A stretch of DNA of 50,042 nt from an uncultured Ruminococcus sp. (GTDB lineage: Bacteria > Bacillota > Clostridia > Oscillospirales > Ruminococcaceae), in contig CADAGC010000017.1 of assembly GCA_902787365.1 (NCBI GenBank), positions 1 through 50,042 on the forward strand, read 5' to 3'. Position numbers and translations under genes: made by a program. Shown here in pieces: positions 6,591-15,735 of the stretch (the first letter of the stretch is position 1; each line of letters starts with the position of its first letter). The notes beneath the pieces were generated by a model. That model made no database searches. It saw only the letters and a list, made by a program, of their open reading frames with translations, and was not told where the DNA came from.

Positions 6591-9257
6591 ATGCCTATAA
6601 CATTTGAAGAATGGCACGAAAAGACCAACGGAAAGGGCTTTACGCCTGCACAGATGAATGCACTGCTTGAATTCAAGGGAGCCGCATATGGGCTTATCAG
6701 TGAGATCGAGGATAAAGACTTCGCCAAGGATACCGTAGATGTTACCCGACATATCAACAACCTTATCATGCCCGTAAGCATTGATAGTTCTGATGAGCGG
6801 AAGAAGAGCTGGGAGGAAAGCGCCAACTTCCTCGTGACTTACTGCAAATCTCTCGAAAACGCTAAAAGATTCAATGATATTGCCAATGCAGGCACAAAGC
6901 TTGAGAACCCGCTTCTCGGGCATAACTGCATCAAACTCGGCGCTTTTGTCGATACAGTAAGCAAGCAGTTTGATAGTACTGTTGATCCTCAGAGTGTTGA
7001 CAGAAATTATGATCAATACCTCGAGGATAAAGAGAGGGTATATATTGCGGGTAAAGAGGCTTATGAGCGTGAGAATATCTCGTATGAGCGGGAAAAGGAA
7101 ATGGCTGATAAGACGGCGCAAAGACATGATCGATCAGAGCGTGAGAGGCGCTACAAGTTTACTCAGGAGCTTTTTGATATGCGCAATAGCGGTCTTGAGG
7201 CACAGCACCGTATCAGCTTTATCGGCGGCGGCTCCTCCATAGAACTTGATAATCTCAAAGACGCTATCGACCTGTATACCGATTTCTACCAACACCCGCA
7301 AAAGCCAAAGTTCAAGGGAATGAGCGAGACCCGTCTGCTCGAGATAGTTGCAGATAAGGCTAAGACCTATATCGATACCAAGAGAAAAGAAGGGTTTTTC
7401 AATACCTCTGATCCTGACTGGCAGCCCAAATCCAAAATGGGCAAAAAGCGTTTTAATACTGCACTCAGCATTTTAGAAAATACAAACAAAAGGATCAGCG
7501 AGCTTAAGAAAGACGAATTGAAAGCAAAGGAGATCAAAGAATATTCTCAGTTCATTAACGAGAGCGAGAAGTCGAAGATCAAGCAGGATGATTTGGATAC
7601 TCACGAGAAAAAACTTTACGACGAGCCTGATTTTTCATATAAGACCGAGCGCTACTTCGGCGCTGTTCGTCAGTATCTCGGAAATGATCCGGCTCAGACG
7701 AGGAAGAATCATACAAAGCTGTACACCTCTGTTATAAAGCTTGACAAACTGCTGGACGGACTTATAGAAATATCTGATGATCCCAAGCGTATTGAAGAGC
7801 TTACGGCTCATAAAAAGGCGCTTTACAGCCTGCGCTCATACTCTGCCGATATAAACGGAAACCACACAAGATCATCAGTAAAGAACAATAAGGATATTGA
7901 AGGGCTGAAAAATCTGAAGAATGGACTCCTTAACGGAAAGCTTATGGAAGACCTTTACCGTGAAGCAATGCTCAGCTCTTATGCAGAAGGTGCCGGAGAA
8001 TTTATGGACAGCCTGAGGACGGTTTCTGATGCCGCAGCTCTCGGCCTTGATTTTAATGCGCTCGAACAGAAGGTCGCATTTCTCAATGCCCCCATAAATA
8101 AGAATGAAAAAGCAAACTCGGTAGGTCTGAATATCATCAATAATCTTATTGAGAGTAATGGTCCTGATGCTATGGATGAGATCGTAGAAGATATCTACAC
8201 CATGTCAAAAAATTTCGATACACTCTCAGACGTATATAGAAATGAGCCTATGAGTCTTGATCTTAAGAAAATTGCACTTGCATTTTCTTCGCTTGGTGAA
8301 GTGCTCGAAACCGACAACTCTGTTGATGAGATCATTAATGATCACGGACATCTTGAGGCTCTTGATAAGGACCTCATGCCCCTCGAATCCTTAAAGGAGA
8401 TAATGCTCGATAAGGATAAAGTCACCTCTCTGATGCTTAGTTCACATGATCTGGGAATTGAGGGCAACGAGATTCTTTTAGGTGCTTTATTGATGGCTGA
8501 CCCGGAATTCTATGAAAAAAATATGGATACTATCGATAATAATCTGATGAGCGGTACGCAGGCAATAGAGAATGAAAAAAGAGCTAAAGCCCGTGAGCTT
8601 GCAGAAGAAAGAAGAAAGCAAGTACTTGAAAATGCAACGAAAAATATAAAAGATTTCAAAAAAGTCAATGATTCGATAGAGAAAAAGAAAACGTATATAA
8701 ATGAGGAACTGACTAAGCTTGGTGATCTTGATAAAGAGTTCGATGAGCTCAGGAATGACAATAAGGATATTAACAAAGAAAGACCCAGGTATACGCTTTC
8801 TCAAAAGGAATCTCCTGAGTTTTCAAAGGCTGTCGAAGCAGACAGAGATATGCTGCACACAACAGCCGATAAGCTTATGCAAACACAGCAGATCAGCAAT
8901 AAGGATATTAAAAATATGAAGGTCGGCATAAGCAGGATCATTGCTGCAAGTGTACTTGTAAAGAACGGAGACAGATCCTTTGATAAAGACTGGGATCAGC
9001 GCCGTAACGATCTGGCCGAGGTTATCGTCAATGATAAGGCAACTATTTCAAAGGTGATGAGTCCGGCAGGCGAAACGGATCATATTTACAAAACAGCAAA
9101 GCTGATAAAAATGGCCGATACCTTAAACGGCAACGGCCTGCGTCAGGAGTATATGAAGTGCAAGTCTCCCGAGGCCTCGAATAACAACGTAAACAGCGAG
9201 CACGTTATCAGGAAAAGCACCTCTGTTCATTCAGAGCTCGGAAGCGGCTCTTTCTGA
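6591..9257 (+). CDS. Large helical protein, paralog family member B
   Basis: 888 residues from ATG 6591 after AGGAGG. It starts MPITFEEWHEKT, matching the MPxTYDEFxxK start of members C and D. A first helical module covers about residues 1-150. The central module has GGGSSIELDNLKDAIDL near 211 and KMGKKRFNTALSILEN near 285. A long Lys/Glu-rich coiled-coil-like stretch (about 660-730) precedes a C-terminal domain with PEFSKAVEADRDML and MADTLNGNGLRQEYM (about 740-865), shared with C and D. No signal peptide, membrane helix or catalytic motif is visible. It is monocistronic, with an IS remnant 24 bases after the stop. Function unknown; the shared promoter and architecture argue for a common role with the other four. 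Confidence 0.88.
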   Translation: MPITFEEWHEKTNGKGFTPAQMNALLEFKGAAYGLISEIEDKDFAKDTVDVTRHINNLIMPVSIDSSDERKKSWEESANFLVTYCKSLENAKRFNDIANAGTKLENPLLGHNCIKLGAFVDTVSKQFDSTVDPQSVDRNYDQYLEDKERVYIAGKEAYERENISYEREKEMADKTAQRHDRSERERRYKFTQELFDMRNSGLEAQHRISFIGGGSSIELDNLKDAIDLYTDFYQHPQKPKFKGMSETRLLEIVADKAKTYIDTKRKEGFFNTSDPDWQPKSKMGKKRFNTALSILENTNKRISELKKDELKAKEIKEYSQFINESEKSKIKQDDLDTHEKKLYDEPDFSYKTERYFGAVRQYLGNDPAQTRKNHTKLYTSVIKLDKLLDGLIEISDDPKRIEELTAHKKALYSLRSYSADINGNHTRSSVKNNKDIEGLKNLKNGLLNGKLMEDLYREAMLSSYAEGAGEFMDSLRTVSDAAALGLDFNALEQKVAFLNAPINKNEKANSVGLNIINNLIESNGPDAMDEIVEDIYTMSKNFDTLSDVYRNEPMSLDLKKIALAFSSLGEVLETDNSVDEIINDHGHLEALDKDLMPLESLKEIMLDKDKVTSLMLSSHDLGIEGNEILLGALLMADPEFYEKNMDTIDNNLMSGTQAIENEKRAKARELAEERRKQVLENATKNIKDFKKVNDSIEKKKTYINEELTKLGDLDKEFDELRNDNKDINKERPRYTLSQKESPEFSKAVEADRDMLHTTADKLMQTQQISNKDIKNMKVGISRIIAASVLVKNGDRSFDKDWDQRRNDLAEVIVNDKATISKVMSPAGETDHIYKTAKLIKMADTLNGNGLRQEYMKCKSPEASNNNVNSEHVIRKSTSVHSELGSGSF

Positions 9258-9281
9258 CATAAAAGCCGAGTCTCTCATAGA

Positions 9282-9806
9282 TGAACTGACCCCAAAAAGT
9301 TAGACAAACTTTTAAAAGAAGATTTATGCAAAGCGACTAAGAGAAATCTTGGCCGCTTTTGTTATGCAACAGCGAGCCTGTATTTAACATGTGACATACC
9401 ATCGAGTTTGAGTTTGATGCGTTTTGTATTGTACCACTCTATGTAAGCATGAAGTTCGGATATGAAATGCTCAACAGAGTCAAACTGCTGTAAATAGAGT
9501 AGCTCCGTCTTGAGTAATCCAAAGAAGTTTTCTGTACAGGCATTATCAAGACAGTCGCCTTTTCTTGACATAGGTACTGCGAGGGATACAGGCTACATCA
9601 ATGAGCAGACCTATCTTGTGTTCATGCCTCAGTTCCCAAATCACTTATGCTTCTCGTTCTGCATTGTTTCAACTACTTTGATCTTAAATTCGGGTGTGTA
9701 TCTCTTATTTGGTTTTCCTTTAGGCATAAAAAAGCCCCCTTTCGTTAGATTTCTAATTGGTATGTTTCTATTATACCACATTGTCTAACAAAAGGGGAGC
9801 TTTTCA
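9282..9806 (-). mobile_element. Internally deleted IS3-family element, 525 bp
   Basis: The ends are imperfect 26-base inverted repeats. The left end (9282-9307) starts TGAACTGACCCC and the right end, read inward from 9806, starts TGAAAAGCTCCCC; both finish GTTAGACAA. The transposase frames run on the minus strand. I see no clear target duplication (left flank AGA, right flank AAG). The right end abuts a truncated host gene, so flanking DNA was probably rearranged. At 525 bp it keeps both termini but under half of a normal IS3-type element and cannot move without help. Confidence 0.85.
9362..9727 (-). pseudogene. IS3-type transposase remnants (OrfA start, OrfB ends)
   Basis: From ATG 9727 the start of OrfA reads MPKGKPNKRYTPEFKIKVVE and stops after 28 codons (MQNEKHK). 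The next frame gives an OrfB N-terminal piece (ELRHEHKIGLLIDVACIPRS). This then joins out of frame, within a few bases, to the OrfB C-terminal piece MSRKGDCLDNACTENFFGLL (9571 downward), whose Glu is the last residue of the DDE triad. The first two catalytic Asp residues are lost in the deletion between these pieces. Confidence 0.85.
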
Positions 9807-10421
9807 AAGACGATTGACCCCACATACACAGCTGAAGGATATACTCTGTATACCTGCTCAGTATGCAAATACAGCTATAAGGTTGATATCAAGGCAAAGC
9901 TTAGCCGTCAAAGCATTAAAAAAGCAAAGGTAAGCAAGATTGCAGACCAGGAATACACAGGCAAGGCCTTAAGTCCAAAATTTACTGTCAAGCTAAACGG
10001 TAATACACTCCACTTGAAGAAAGACTATACTGTAGAATACAAAAACAACAAGAATCCTGGTGTTGCGACTGTAATTATCAAGGGCAAGGGCGAATATACA
10101 GGTTCGGTCGTTAAGAAATTCATAATCGTTCTTGAGGGTACGAAGCTTAAGACTGTAAAATCAAAAAAGACCGGGCAGTTCAAGGCTACATGGATAAAAA
10201 CTACTAAACCTGTTTCGGGGTATCAGATATCCTATTCGACGTCAAGCAAGTTTAAGACTGGCAGCACTAAGTACAAAAAGACGACCAAATCATCTATCAC
10301 AATAAATAAACTTAATAAGAACAAGACATACTATGTCAGAGTACGCACATACAAGAAAGTTGGCAATAAAATCTACTACAGCAAATGGTCAAATGTTAAA
10401 AAGGTCAAGATAAAAAAATAA
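9807..10421 (+). pseudogene. 3' fragment of a secreted Ig-like/FN3 repeat protein
   Basis: The frame is open from the right end of the IS (stop at 9786-9788) to 10421. It encodes about 204 residues with no start or signal peptide. The first part, GYTLYTCSVCKYSYKVDI, is the cysteine-pair repeat found in Ruminococcus secreted proteins and in the dockerin protein of this window. Next comes an Ig-like unit (YTVEYKNNKNPGVATVIIKG) and an FN3-like domain rich in Lys and Tyr (YYVRVRTYKKVGNKIYYSKW). The same pair of domains occurs in the secreted protein at 34249-35841. The IS insertion or an associated deletion removed the 5' part. ATG 10014 is internal and has no ribosome site. Confidence 0.75.
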
Positions 10422-10477
10422 CAGTAAACGCAAGCTGATCTTTGACAACAAATCATAAAAGCGCATAATGAAATAAG

Positions 10478-10519
10478 CCCTCCTATGGTGTAACAACAAA
10501 CCATAGGAGGGATTTTATT
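10478..10519 (+). terminator. Terminator after truncated FN3 gene
   Basis: CCCTCCTATGGT (10478-10489) and ACCATAGGAGGG (10500-10511) form a perfect 12-pair stem, followed by ATTTTATT. Confidence 0.85.
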
Positions 10520-10555
10520 CATTAATACAAAACGTCAATCTGTGGGCGGTGATAC

Positions 10556-10608
10556 TTTACAATTCCCCGCCGCTGTGATATAATGATAACAGAGCATGAT
10601 CTGTTATC
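10556..10608 (+). promoter_or_regulatory. SigA promoter with start-site palindrome, before cobO
   Basis: TTTACA (10556-10561), 17-base spacer and TATAAT (10579-10584) are followed at once by the perfect dyad GATAACAG (10585-10592) and CTGTTATC (10601-10608). The dyad spans the predicted transcription start. It could be an operator or the first hairpin of the mRNA. Confidence 0.75.
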
Positions 10609-10626
10609 GTAAAGGGGGCGTAGGCG

Positions 10627-11142
10627 GTGATTCACATTATCAGCGGAAACGGCAAGGGTAAGACCTCTGCGGCTGTGGGGCTTGCTGTGCGTGCGGCGGG
10701 CGCAGGGCTTAAAGTGGCGTTTTTTCAGTTTCTAAAAGACGGGCGCTCGTCGGAGATAGCTGTGCTAAAGGCAATCGACGGCATTACTGTAAGGTGCTGC
10801 GTGGAGTGCAGGAAGTTCACCTATGAAATGGACGAGAGCGAAAAGAAGGCCGTCATCAAAAGCCAGCGGGTAATGATGAATGAAGCCGCAGCGCTTCTTC
10901 GTGAGCAGGCTGTAGATATGCTCGTACTTGATGAATTCTTTGCGGCGTACAATACGGGCTTTATTGACCGTGAAGCGGCTGATACGCTGGTGTTTGGTTG
11001 CCCTGATAATGTCGAGCTTGTGCTCACGGGCAGAGAGCCTGCGGAAAAATTCTGCAAGGCGGCTGACTATCACAGCGAGATACGCTCGCTCAAAAACCCC
11101 TACGACAAGGGCACACAGGCTCGCAGGGGGATAGAGTTTTAA
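10627..11142 (+). CDS. cobO: Cob(I)alamin adenosyltransferase (CobA/CobO/BtuR family)
   Basis: 171 residues from GTG 10627 after an AGGGGG-rich site. The family P-loop GNGKGKTS lies at residues 7-14, and the VLDEFFAAYNTGFI and ELVLTGREPAEKF segments match the conserved Walker B-like and TGR motifs of CobO. The enzyme transfers the 5'-deoxyadenosyl group of ATP to reduced cobalamin, giving adenosylcobalamin. No other cobalamin genes are adjacent, so salvage is likely. The gene is 22 bases ahead of a LysR regulator and close to the cobalamin-independent metE. Length is typical for the family. Confidence 0.92.
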   Translation: MIHIISGNGKGKTSAAVGLAVRAAGAGLKVAFFQFLKDGRSSEIAVLKAIDGITVRCCVECRKFTYEMDESEKKAVIKSQRVMMNEAAALLREQAVDMLVLDEFFAAYNTGFIDREAADTLVFGCPDNVELVLTGREPAEKFCKAADYHSEIRSLKNPYDKGTQARRGIEF

Positions 11143-11164
11143 AGCGGCGTTTTTGGAGGAAAAT

Positions 11165-12073
11165 ATGACACTTAATCAACTGAAATATGTAATAGAGATA
11201 GCCGAAACAGGCTCGGTAACAGCGGCGGCACAGAGGTTGTTCATAGCGCAGCCGAGCCTTTCAAAGGCAGTAGCCGAGCTGGAAAAAGAAATGGGCATAA
11301 CCATATTCGCAAGGACGAACAGGGGAGTTTATCTCACAGAGGACGGAACGAGGTTTCTCTCATATGCAAGGCAGATAACCGAGCAGGCGGAGCGCCTTGA
11401 AAGCGAGTATAAAGCCTCCCCGCCGCCGAGGAGGATTTTCTCGGTATCGTCACAGCATTATGCATTCGTGGTAAATGCCTTTGTCGAGCTGGTGAGGGAG
11501 TATGGCAGGGATAAGTATGAATTCACCCTGCGTGAGCTAAAGACCGCCGAGATAATCGAGGACGTGCGCACACACCGCAGCGACATCGGCATACTCTACC
11601 TCAGCCGCTTCAACCGAGAGGTGATAGAGCATATACTCAAAAGCGAGGAACTCAGGTATGAAAAGCTCTTTACGGCAAGCCCTCACGTTTTTGTCAGCCG
11701 TAATAACCCGCTTGTGGGGCGTGAGTCTGTGACTTTAGATGATTTGAAAGCTTTCCCAAGGCTGACATATGACCAGGGGGTGAAGAACTCATTCTACTTT
11801 GCAGAGGAGCTGCACATCACCGAGTATGCCCCAAAAAGCATTATCGTTTCCGACAGGGCGACGCTTTTCAATCTGCTCATTGGCCTTGACGGCTACACTA
11901 TCTCGTCGGGCGTGCTTAGCGAAGACCTCAACGGCACTAACATCGTGGCGATCCCCCTTGAAAGCGATGAGCGTATGGACATAGGCTACATCATAAACTC
12001 CGACCGACCGGCCGATGCTATGACAGAGCGTTATCTTGAGCATCTTAAAGGCTACATCGCAAGCTATAACTGA
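11165..12073 (+). CDS. LysR-family transcriptional regulator
   Basis: 302 residues from ATG 11165, with GGAGG at 11156-11160; an upstream in-frame TTG at 11153 overlaps that site. The N-terminal winged helix-turn-helix is classic: MTLNQLKYVIEIAETGSVTA, AQRLFIAQPSLSKAVAELE, then GVYLTEDG. The remaining ~210 residues form the two-lobe periplasmic-binding-like effector domain. It follows cobO by 22 bases and precedes metE by 160 bases in the same direction, so methionine pathway control is a reasonable guess (compare MetR and CmbR/MtaR of other bacteria). The effector is not predictable from sequence. Confidence 0.9.
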   Translation: MTLNQLKYVIEIAETGSVTAAAQRLFIAQPSLSKAVAELEKEMGITIFARTNRGVYLTEDGTRFLSYARQITEQAERLESEYKASPPPRRIFSVSSQHYAFVVNAFVELVREYGRDKYEFTLRELKTAEIIEDVRTHRSDIGILYLSRFNREVIEHILKSEELRYEKLFTASPHVFVSRNNPLVGRESVTLDDLKAFPRLTYDQGVKNSFYFAEELHITEYAPKSIIVSDRATLFNLLIGLDGYTISSGVLSEDLNGTNIVAIPLESDERMDIGYIINSDRPADAMTERYLEHLKGYIASYN

Positions 12074-12079
12074 TTTTAC

Positions 12080-12102
12080 CCGCTCACGCAAAACGTGGGC
12101 GG
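12080..12102 (+). terminator. Possible weak terminator after LysR gene
   Basis: CCGCTCACG (12080-12088) and CGTGGGCGG (12094-12102) form a nine-pair stem with one G-T pair, followed by CTTATTAT. The poor T-run makes it doubtful. Confidence 0.4.
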
Positions 12103-12156
12103 CTTATTATATCCTGATATAGCTTTTGGCTATGGCACTGCATAAATTATATGTAT

Positions 12157-12185
12157 TTTACATTTCTGCATATATATGTTATAAT
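12157..12185 (+). promoter_or_regulatory. metE promoter with CTGCATA direct repeats
   Basis: TTTACA (12157-12162), 17-base spacer, TATAAT (12180-12185). CTGCATAAATTATATG (about 12138-12153) precedes the -35 box, and a similar CTGCATATATATG (about 12166-12178) fills the spacer. Such AT-rich repeats over a promoter fit LysR-type binding, but no protein is proven. No T-box or SAM riboswitch is visible in the 160-base leader. Confidence 0.65.
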
Positions 12186-12233
12186 CATATCATTAAATCA
12201 CATAGGTTTAGTATGAATTTGGAGGAATGTAAA

Positions 12234-14507
12234 ATGAAAACATCAATAATCGGCTACCCCCGCATAGGTGGACTGCGTGAACTTAAATTTGCAAGCGAGA
12301 AATATTTTAAGGGCGAGATAACCGCCGCAGAGCTTGAAACGACTGCAAAAGATATACGCATAAGCAACTTAGAGCTTCAAAAGGCAAGCGGCCTTGACTT
12401 TATCCCCTCAAATGATTTTTCGTTCTATGACGGTGTGCTTGATACGGCTTTCCTGCTTGGTGCTGTTCCTAAGAGATACACAGATTTAGGGCTTTCGGTG
12501 CTTGATACATACTTTGCGGCTGCAAGGGGCTATCAGGGCGATAAGGGCGACGTTAAGGCGCTTGCTATGAAAAAGTGGTTCAACACAAACTACCACTACA
12601 TCGTGCCCGAAATTGATGATGACACAGACATAAAGCTTTCGGGCAGCAAGCCCTTTGACCTGTTTACCGAGGCGCTTGAAAACGGCGTAAAGACCAAGCC
12701 TGTTATCGTGGGCGCATACACATTCTTAAAGCTTGCAAGATACAAGGGCGCAAAGACCGCCGCCGATTTTGCTGACAAGGCAGCAGCAGCTTATGCACAG
12801 CTTCTTGAAAAGTTTGCAGCACTTGGTGCCGAGTGGGTGCAGTTTGACGAGCCGTCGCTTGTTATGGATATGAGCGGTAGAGATAAAGCACTCTTCAAGG
12901 CTCTGTATGAGAAGATTCTTGCACGCAAAGGCGGCGTCAAGGTGCTTGTGCAGACCTATTTCGGTGATGTGCGTGATGTTTACGCAGAACTCACATCGCT
13001 TGATTTTGACGGCATAGGCATTGATTTTGTCGAGGGCAAAAAGTCGCTCGAACTTGTTAAGAAAGGCGATTTCCCGCAGGGCAAGACACTTTTTGCAGGC
13101 GTCTTAAACGGCAAGAACATCTGGCGCTGTGACTACGAAAAGGCACTTGCAACACTTGATGAACTCAAAGCCTTTGCGCAGGATATTATTATCAACACCT
13201 CCTGCTCGCTTTTGCACGTTCCTGTGACCCTTGATAACGAAAGCAAGCTAAAGGAAGATGTAAAGAAGCACTTTGCCTTTGCGCAGGAAAAGCTTTCCGA
13301 GCTTGCAGACCTTAAGAAGATAGCGGCTTCCGATACCCCTAAAGAGACTGCTGAATTCGTCAAAAATAAAGCCCTGCACAGCGAGGTGCGCTCGGGGCGT
13401 GATGACAAGGTAAGGGCTAAGGTGGCAGCGCTTACAGAGAGCGACTTTACACGCCCCACTGCATTCGCCGAGCGTGAGAAGATACAGAAAGAGCGCTTTG
13501 CCCTGCCGCTGTTCCCGACAACGACTATAGGCTCGTTCCCTCAGACGGCTGATGTTAAGGCCGCAAGAAAGGGGCTTCGCACAGGTGCTATCTCATATGA
13601 CGAGTATGAGGAGTTCATCAAGGGCAAGATAGCAGACTGTGTAACTTTGCAGGAAGAGATAGGCCTTGACGTGCTCGTTCACGGCGAGTTTGAGAGAAAC
13701 GACATGGTTGAATACTTCGGCGAGTGCCTGGAGGGTTATATCTTCACTGAAAAGGCCTGGGTGCAGTCATACGGCACAAGATGTGTAAAGCCGCCTGTTG
13801 TATGGGGCGACATCAAACGTTCAAAGCCTATGACCGTTAAGTGGTCAGCATACGCACAGAGCCTTACAGACAAGCCCATGAAAGGTATGCTCACAGGCCC
13901 TGTGACGATACTCAACTGGTCATTCCCGAGAGAGGACATAACACTCAGAGAGAGCGCTTTACAGATTGCCCTTGCTATCCGTGAGGAGGTGCTCGATTTA
14001 GAGGCTAACGGCATCAGCATTATTCAGGTCGATGAGGCGGCGCTTCGTGAAAAGCTGCCGCTCAGAAAAGCCGACTGGCGTGAGGATTATCTTGACTGGG
14101 CGATACCAGCATTTCGATATGTTCACAGCGGCGTAAAGGCAGACACGCAGATCCACACCCATATGTGCTACAGCGAGTTTGCCGACATCATAAAGGACAT
14201 TGATGATATGGACGCTGACGTTATAACCTTTGAGGCTTCACGTTCTGACCTTACAATACTTGACGTGCTCAAAGAAAACAACTTCCGCACAGAGGTAGGC
14301 CCCGGTGTTTACGACATACACTCGCCCCGTGTGCCCTCAAAGGAAGAAATAAAGACGGCTATAGGCAAGATGAAAGAGCGTATACCCGCAGAAAAGCTTT
14401 GGGTAAACCCCGACTGCGGCCTTAAGACAAGAGGCAACGAGGAAACTGTTCCCAGCCTTAAGAATCTTGTGGCTGCCGCTAAGGAGGCAAGAGATGAAAA
14501 CAGCTGA
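12234..14507 (+). CDS. metE: Cobalamin-independent methionine synthase
   Basis: 757 residues from ATG 12234 after GGAGG; the frame extends to 12126 without a ribosome site. It transfers the methyl group of 5-methyltetrahydropteroyl-polyglutamate to homocysteine. The N-terminal half starts [20 protein letters not shown]. The C-terminal catalytic barrel has the zinc ligands His643 and Cys645 (in HTHMCYSEF), Glu667 (FEASRS) and Cys728 (NPDCGLKTR), offset by two from those of E. coli MetE. The last 14 bases overlap metF, so the two enzymes that make and use the methyl donor are coupled. Full length, no defects seen. Confidence 0.97.
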   Translation: MKTSIIGYPRIGGLRELKFASEKYFKGEITAAELETTAKDIRISNLELQKASGLDFIPSNDFSFYDGVLDTAFLLGAVPKRYTDLGLSVLDTYFAAARGYQGDKGDVKALAMKKWFNTNYHYIVPEIDDDTDIKLSGSKPFDLFTEALENGVKTKPVIVGAYTFLKLARYKGAKTAADFADKAAAAYAQLLEKFAALGAEWVQFDEPSLVMDMSGRDKALFKALYEKILARKGGVKVLVQTYFGDVRDVYAELTSLDFDGIGIDFVEGKKSLELVKKGDFPQGKTLFAGVLNGKNIWRCDYEKALATLDELKAFAQDIIINTSCSLLHVPVTLDNESKLKEDVKKHFAFAQEKLSELADLKKIAASDTPKETAEFVKNKALHSEVRSGRDDKVRAKVAALTESDFTRPTAFAEREKIQKERFALPLFPTTTIGSFPQTADVKAARKGLRTGAISYDEYEEFIKGKIADCVTLQEEIGLDVLVHGEFERNDMVEYFGECLEGYIFTEKAWVQSYGTRCVKPPVVWGDIKRSKPMTVKWSAYAQSLTDKPMKGMLTGPVTILNWSFPREDITLRESALQIALAIREEVLDLEANGISIIQVDEAALREKLPLRKADWREDYLDWAIPAFRYVHSGVKADTQIHTHMCYSEFADIIKDIDDMDADVITFEASRSDLTILDVLKENNFRTEVGPGVYDIHSPRVPSKEEIKTAIGKMKERIPAEKLWVNPDCGLKTRGNEETVPSLKNLVAAAKEARDENS

Positions 14508-15372
14508 ACTGTTTAAACATAAGACGGTATTTTCCCTTGAAGTATTCCCGCCGAAGCCCGGCGCTGATGAGGGAGTAATATACAAGACCCTTGACGGGCT
14601 TTCCGACATATGCCCCGACTTTATAAGCGTGACCTACGGCGCAGGCGGCGGCAAAAACGGCAGCAGCACCATAAAGATTGCGTCAGACATAAAGTATCGC
14701 TACGGTGTTGAGAGTGCAGCACATCTGCCCTGCATAGGGCTTTCAAGAGAGCAGGCAAAAGATATACTCGACACTATGAAAAGCAAGGGGATAGAAAATA
14801 TTCTTGCGCTGCGTGGTGATATTCCGCAGGGCGAGGTGAAAAAGGGCGACTTTGAGCACGCAAGTGATCTTATAATCTTTATCAAGGAAAACTATGATTT
14901 CAACATCTTAGCCGCCTGCTACCCCGAAGCACACCCCGAGAGCGCAAGCCGTGCCGATGACATACGCCGCCTTAAATACAAGGTAGACTGCGGCGCAGAC
15001 CAGCTTATCACACAGCTTTTCCTTGACAACAGCTACTTCTATGATTTTCGTGAGAGAACGGCCATAGCAGGCATTGAAGCCCCGATTGAAGCAGGCATAA
15101 TGCCCGTGACAAACAAGCGGCAGATAGAGCGAATGGTGGCACTTTGCGGCGTAAAGCTGCCGAGGAAATTTATGCGTATGCTTGAAAGGTTTGAGTACAA
15201 CGAGACAGCCCTGCGTGATGCAGGCATAGCCTACGCCATAGACCAGATAGCAGACCTGATAACCCAGGGCGCAGACGGCATACATCTCTACACGATGAAC
15301 GACCCTTATGTTGCAAAGCGCATTTATGATGCCGTGCATAATCTTATATGTGCAAATTCTCTGGTGTCATGA
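14494..15372 (+). CDS. metF: 5,10-methylenetetrahydrofolate reductase
   Basis: 292 residues from ATG 14494, with AAGGAGG at 14481-14487 inside the end of metE. The N-terminus ([16 protein letters not shown]) is the MetF strand carrying the catalytic Glu. [30 protein letters not shown] and [11 protein letters not shown] are the usual folate- and FAD-binding segments of the barrel. It reduces methylene-THF to methyl-THF, the methyl donor for MetE. An in-frame start at 14467 lies inside metE and is rejected. The gene ends about ten bases before a new promoter. Confidence 0.97.
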   Translation: MKTAELFKHKTVFSLEVFPPKPGADEGVIYKTLDGLSDICPDFISVTYGAGGGKNGSSTIKIASDIKYRYGVESAAHLPCIGLSREQAKDILDTMKSKGIENILALRGDIPQGEVKKGDFEHASDLIIFIKENYDFNILAACYPEAHPESASRADDIRRLKYKVDCGADQLITQLFLDNSYFYDFRERTAIAGIEAPIEAGIMPVTNKRQIERMVALCGVKLPRKFMRMLERFEYNETALRDAGIAYAIDQIADLITQGADGIHLYTMNDPYVAKRIYDAVHNLICANSLVS

Positions 15373-15381
15373 TATAGGGTA

Positions 15382-15410
15382 TTGACATTTATGAGATGAT
15401 GTGATATACT
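15382..15410 (+). promoter_or_regulatory. SigA promoter of short RNA unit 1
   Basis: TTGACA (15382-15387), 17-base spacer, TATACT (15405-15410). The predicted start lies at about 15417, next to the first arm of a terminator hairpin. Confidence 0.8.
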
Positions 15411-15416
15411 TACATT

Positions 15417-15484
15417 CAAGCAGATAACTGTATTTAACTTGAGCAATCGGCGCTCTGTGTCTTTATATGGTTATCTGTTTTTTG
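15417..15484 (+). ncRNA. Candidate short structured RNA, unit 1
   Basis: CAGATAAC (15421-15428) pairs perfectly with GTTATCTG (15470-15477), followed by TTTTTTG. The enclosed 41 bases contain an inner GAGC/GCTC stem around 15441-15455. Promoter and terminator are so close that the transcript would be about 65 bases and almost entirely this structure. No reading frame of note. Confidence 0.55.
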
Positions 15485-15504
15485 TTTGGAGTATTATCAG
15501 ATGC

Positions 15505-15533
15505 TTGACATTTCATCGCAAATATGCTATACT
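15505..15533 (+). promoter_or_regulatory. SigA promoter of short RNA unit 2
   Basis: TTGACA (15505-15510), 17-base spacer, TATACT (15528-15533): the same boxes and spacing as unit 1, 123 bases downstream. Confidence 0.8.
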
Positions 15534-15539
15534 ATTTTC

Positions 15540-15610
15540 GAAGCTAATGAGTGTTTCGTTTGGGGGCGATTGTAGCCCTGAAGACTGAAACACATCATTG
15601 GCTTTTTTGT
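15540..15610 (+). ncRNA. Candidate short structured RNA, unit 2
   Basis: The arm AAGCTAATGAGTGTTTC (15541-15557) pairs with GAAACACATCATTGGCTT (15587-15604) with small imperfections, followed by TTTTTTG. The loop holds a second stem, GGGGC/GCCCT. The architecture equals unit 1: start site, outer stem, inner hairpin, T-run. The remainder of the 15373-15735 gap holds no gene. The sigma-factor gene starts 126 bases later, so a leader function by readthrough is an alternative. Confidence 0.55.
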
Positions 15611-15735
15611 TTTTATGGCGGTCGGGAAATGTTATGACATACAATGTTTATCAAATCTTCATATCCACATAATAACTTTCCCCCATAAAACGATACTATA
15701 TATTCAGAGCAAAACGCACGAAAGGAGGGGCGGAT

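Noticed and set aside
10014-10421. Independent 135-codon gene
   Set aside because: The frame continues upstream to the IS end with domain sequence, and ATG 10014 has no ribosome site; it is the tail of a truncated gene.
12074-12233. T-box or SAM riboswitch before metE
   Set aside because: No AGGGTGGNACCGCG-like T-box and no SAM aptamer pattern; 160 bases with an ordinary promoter.
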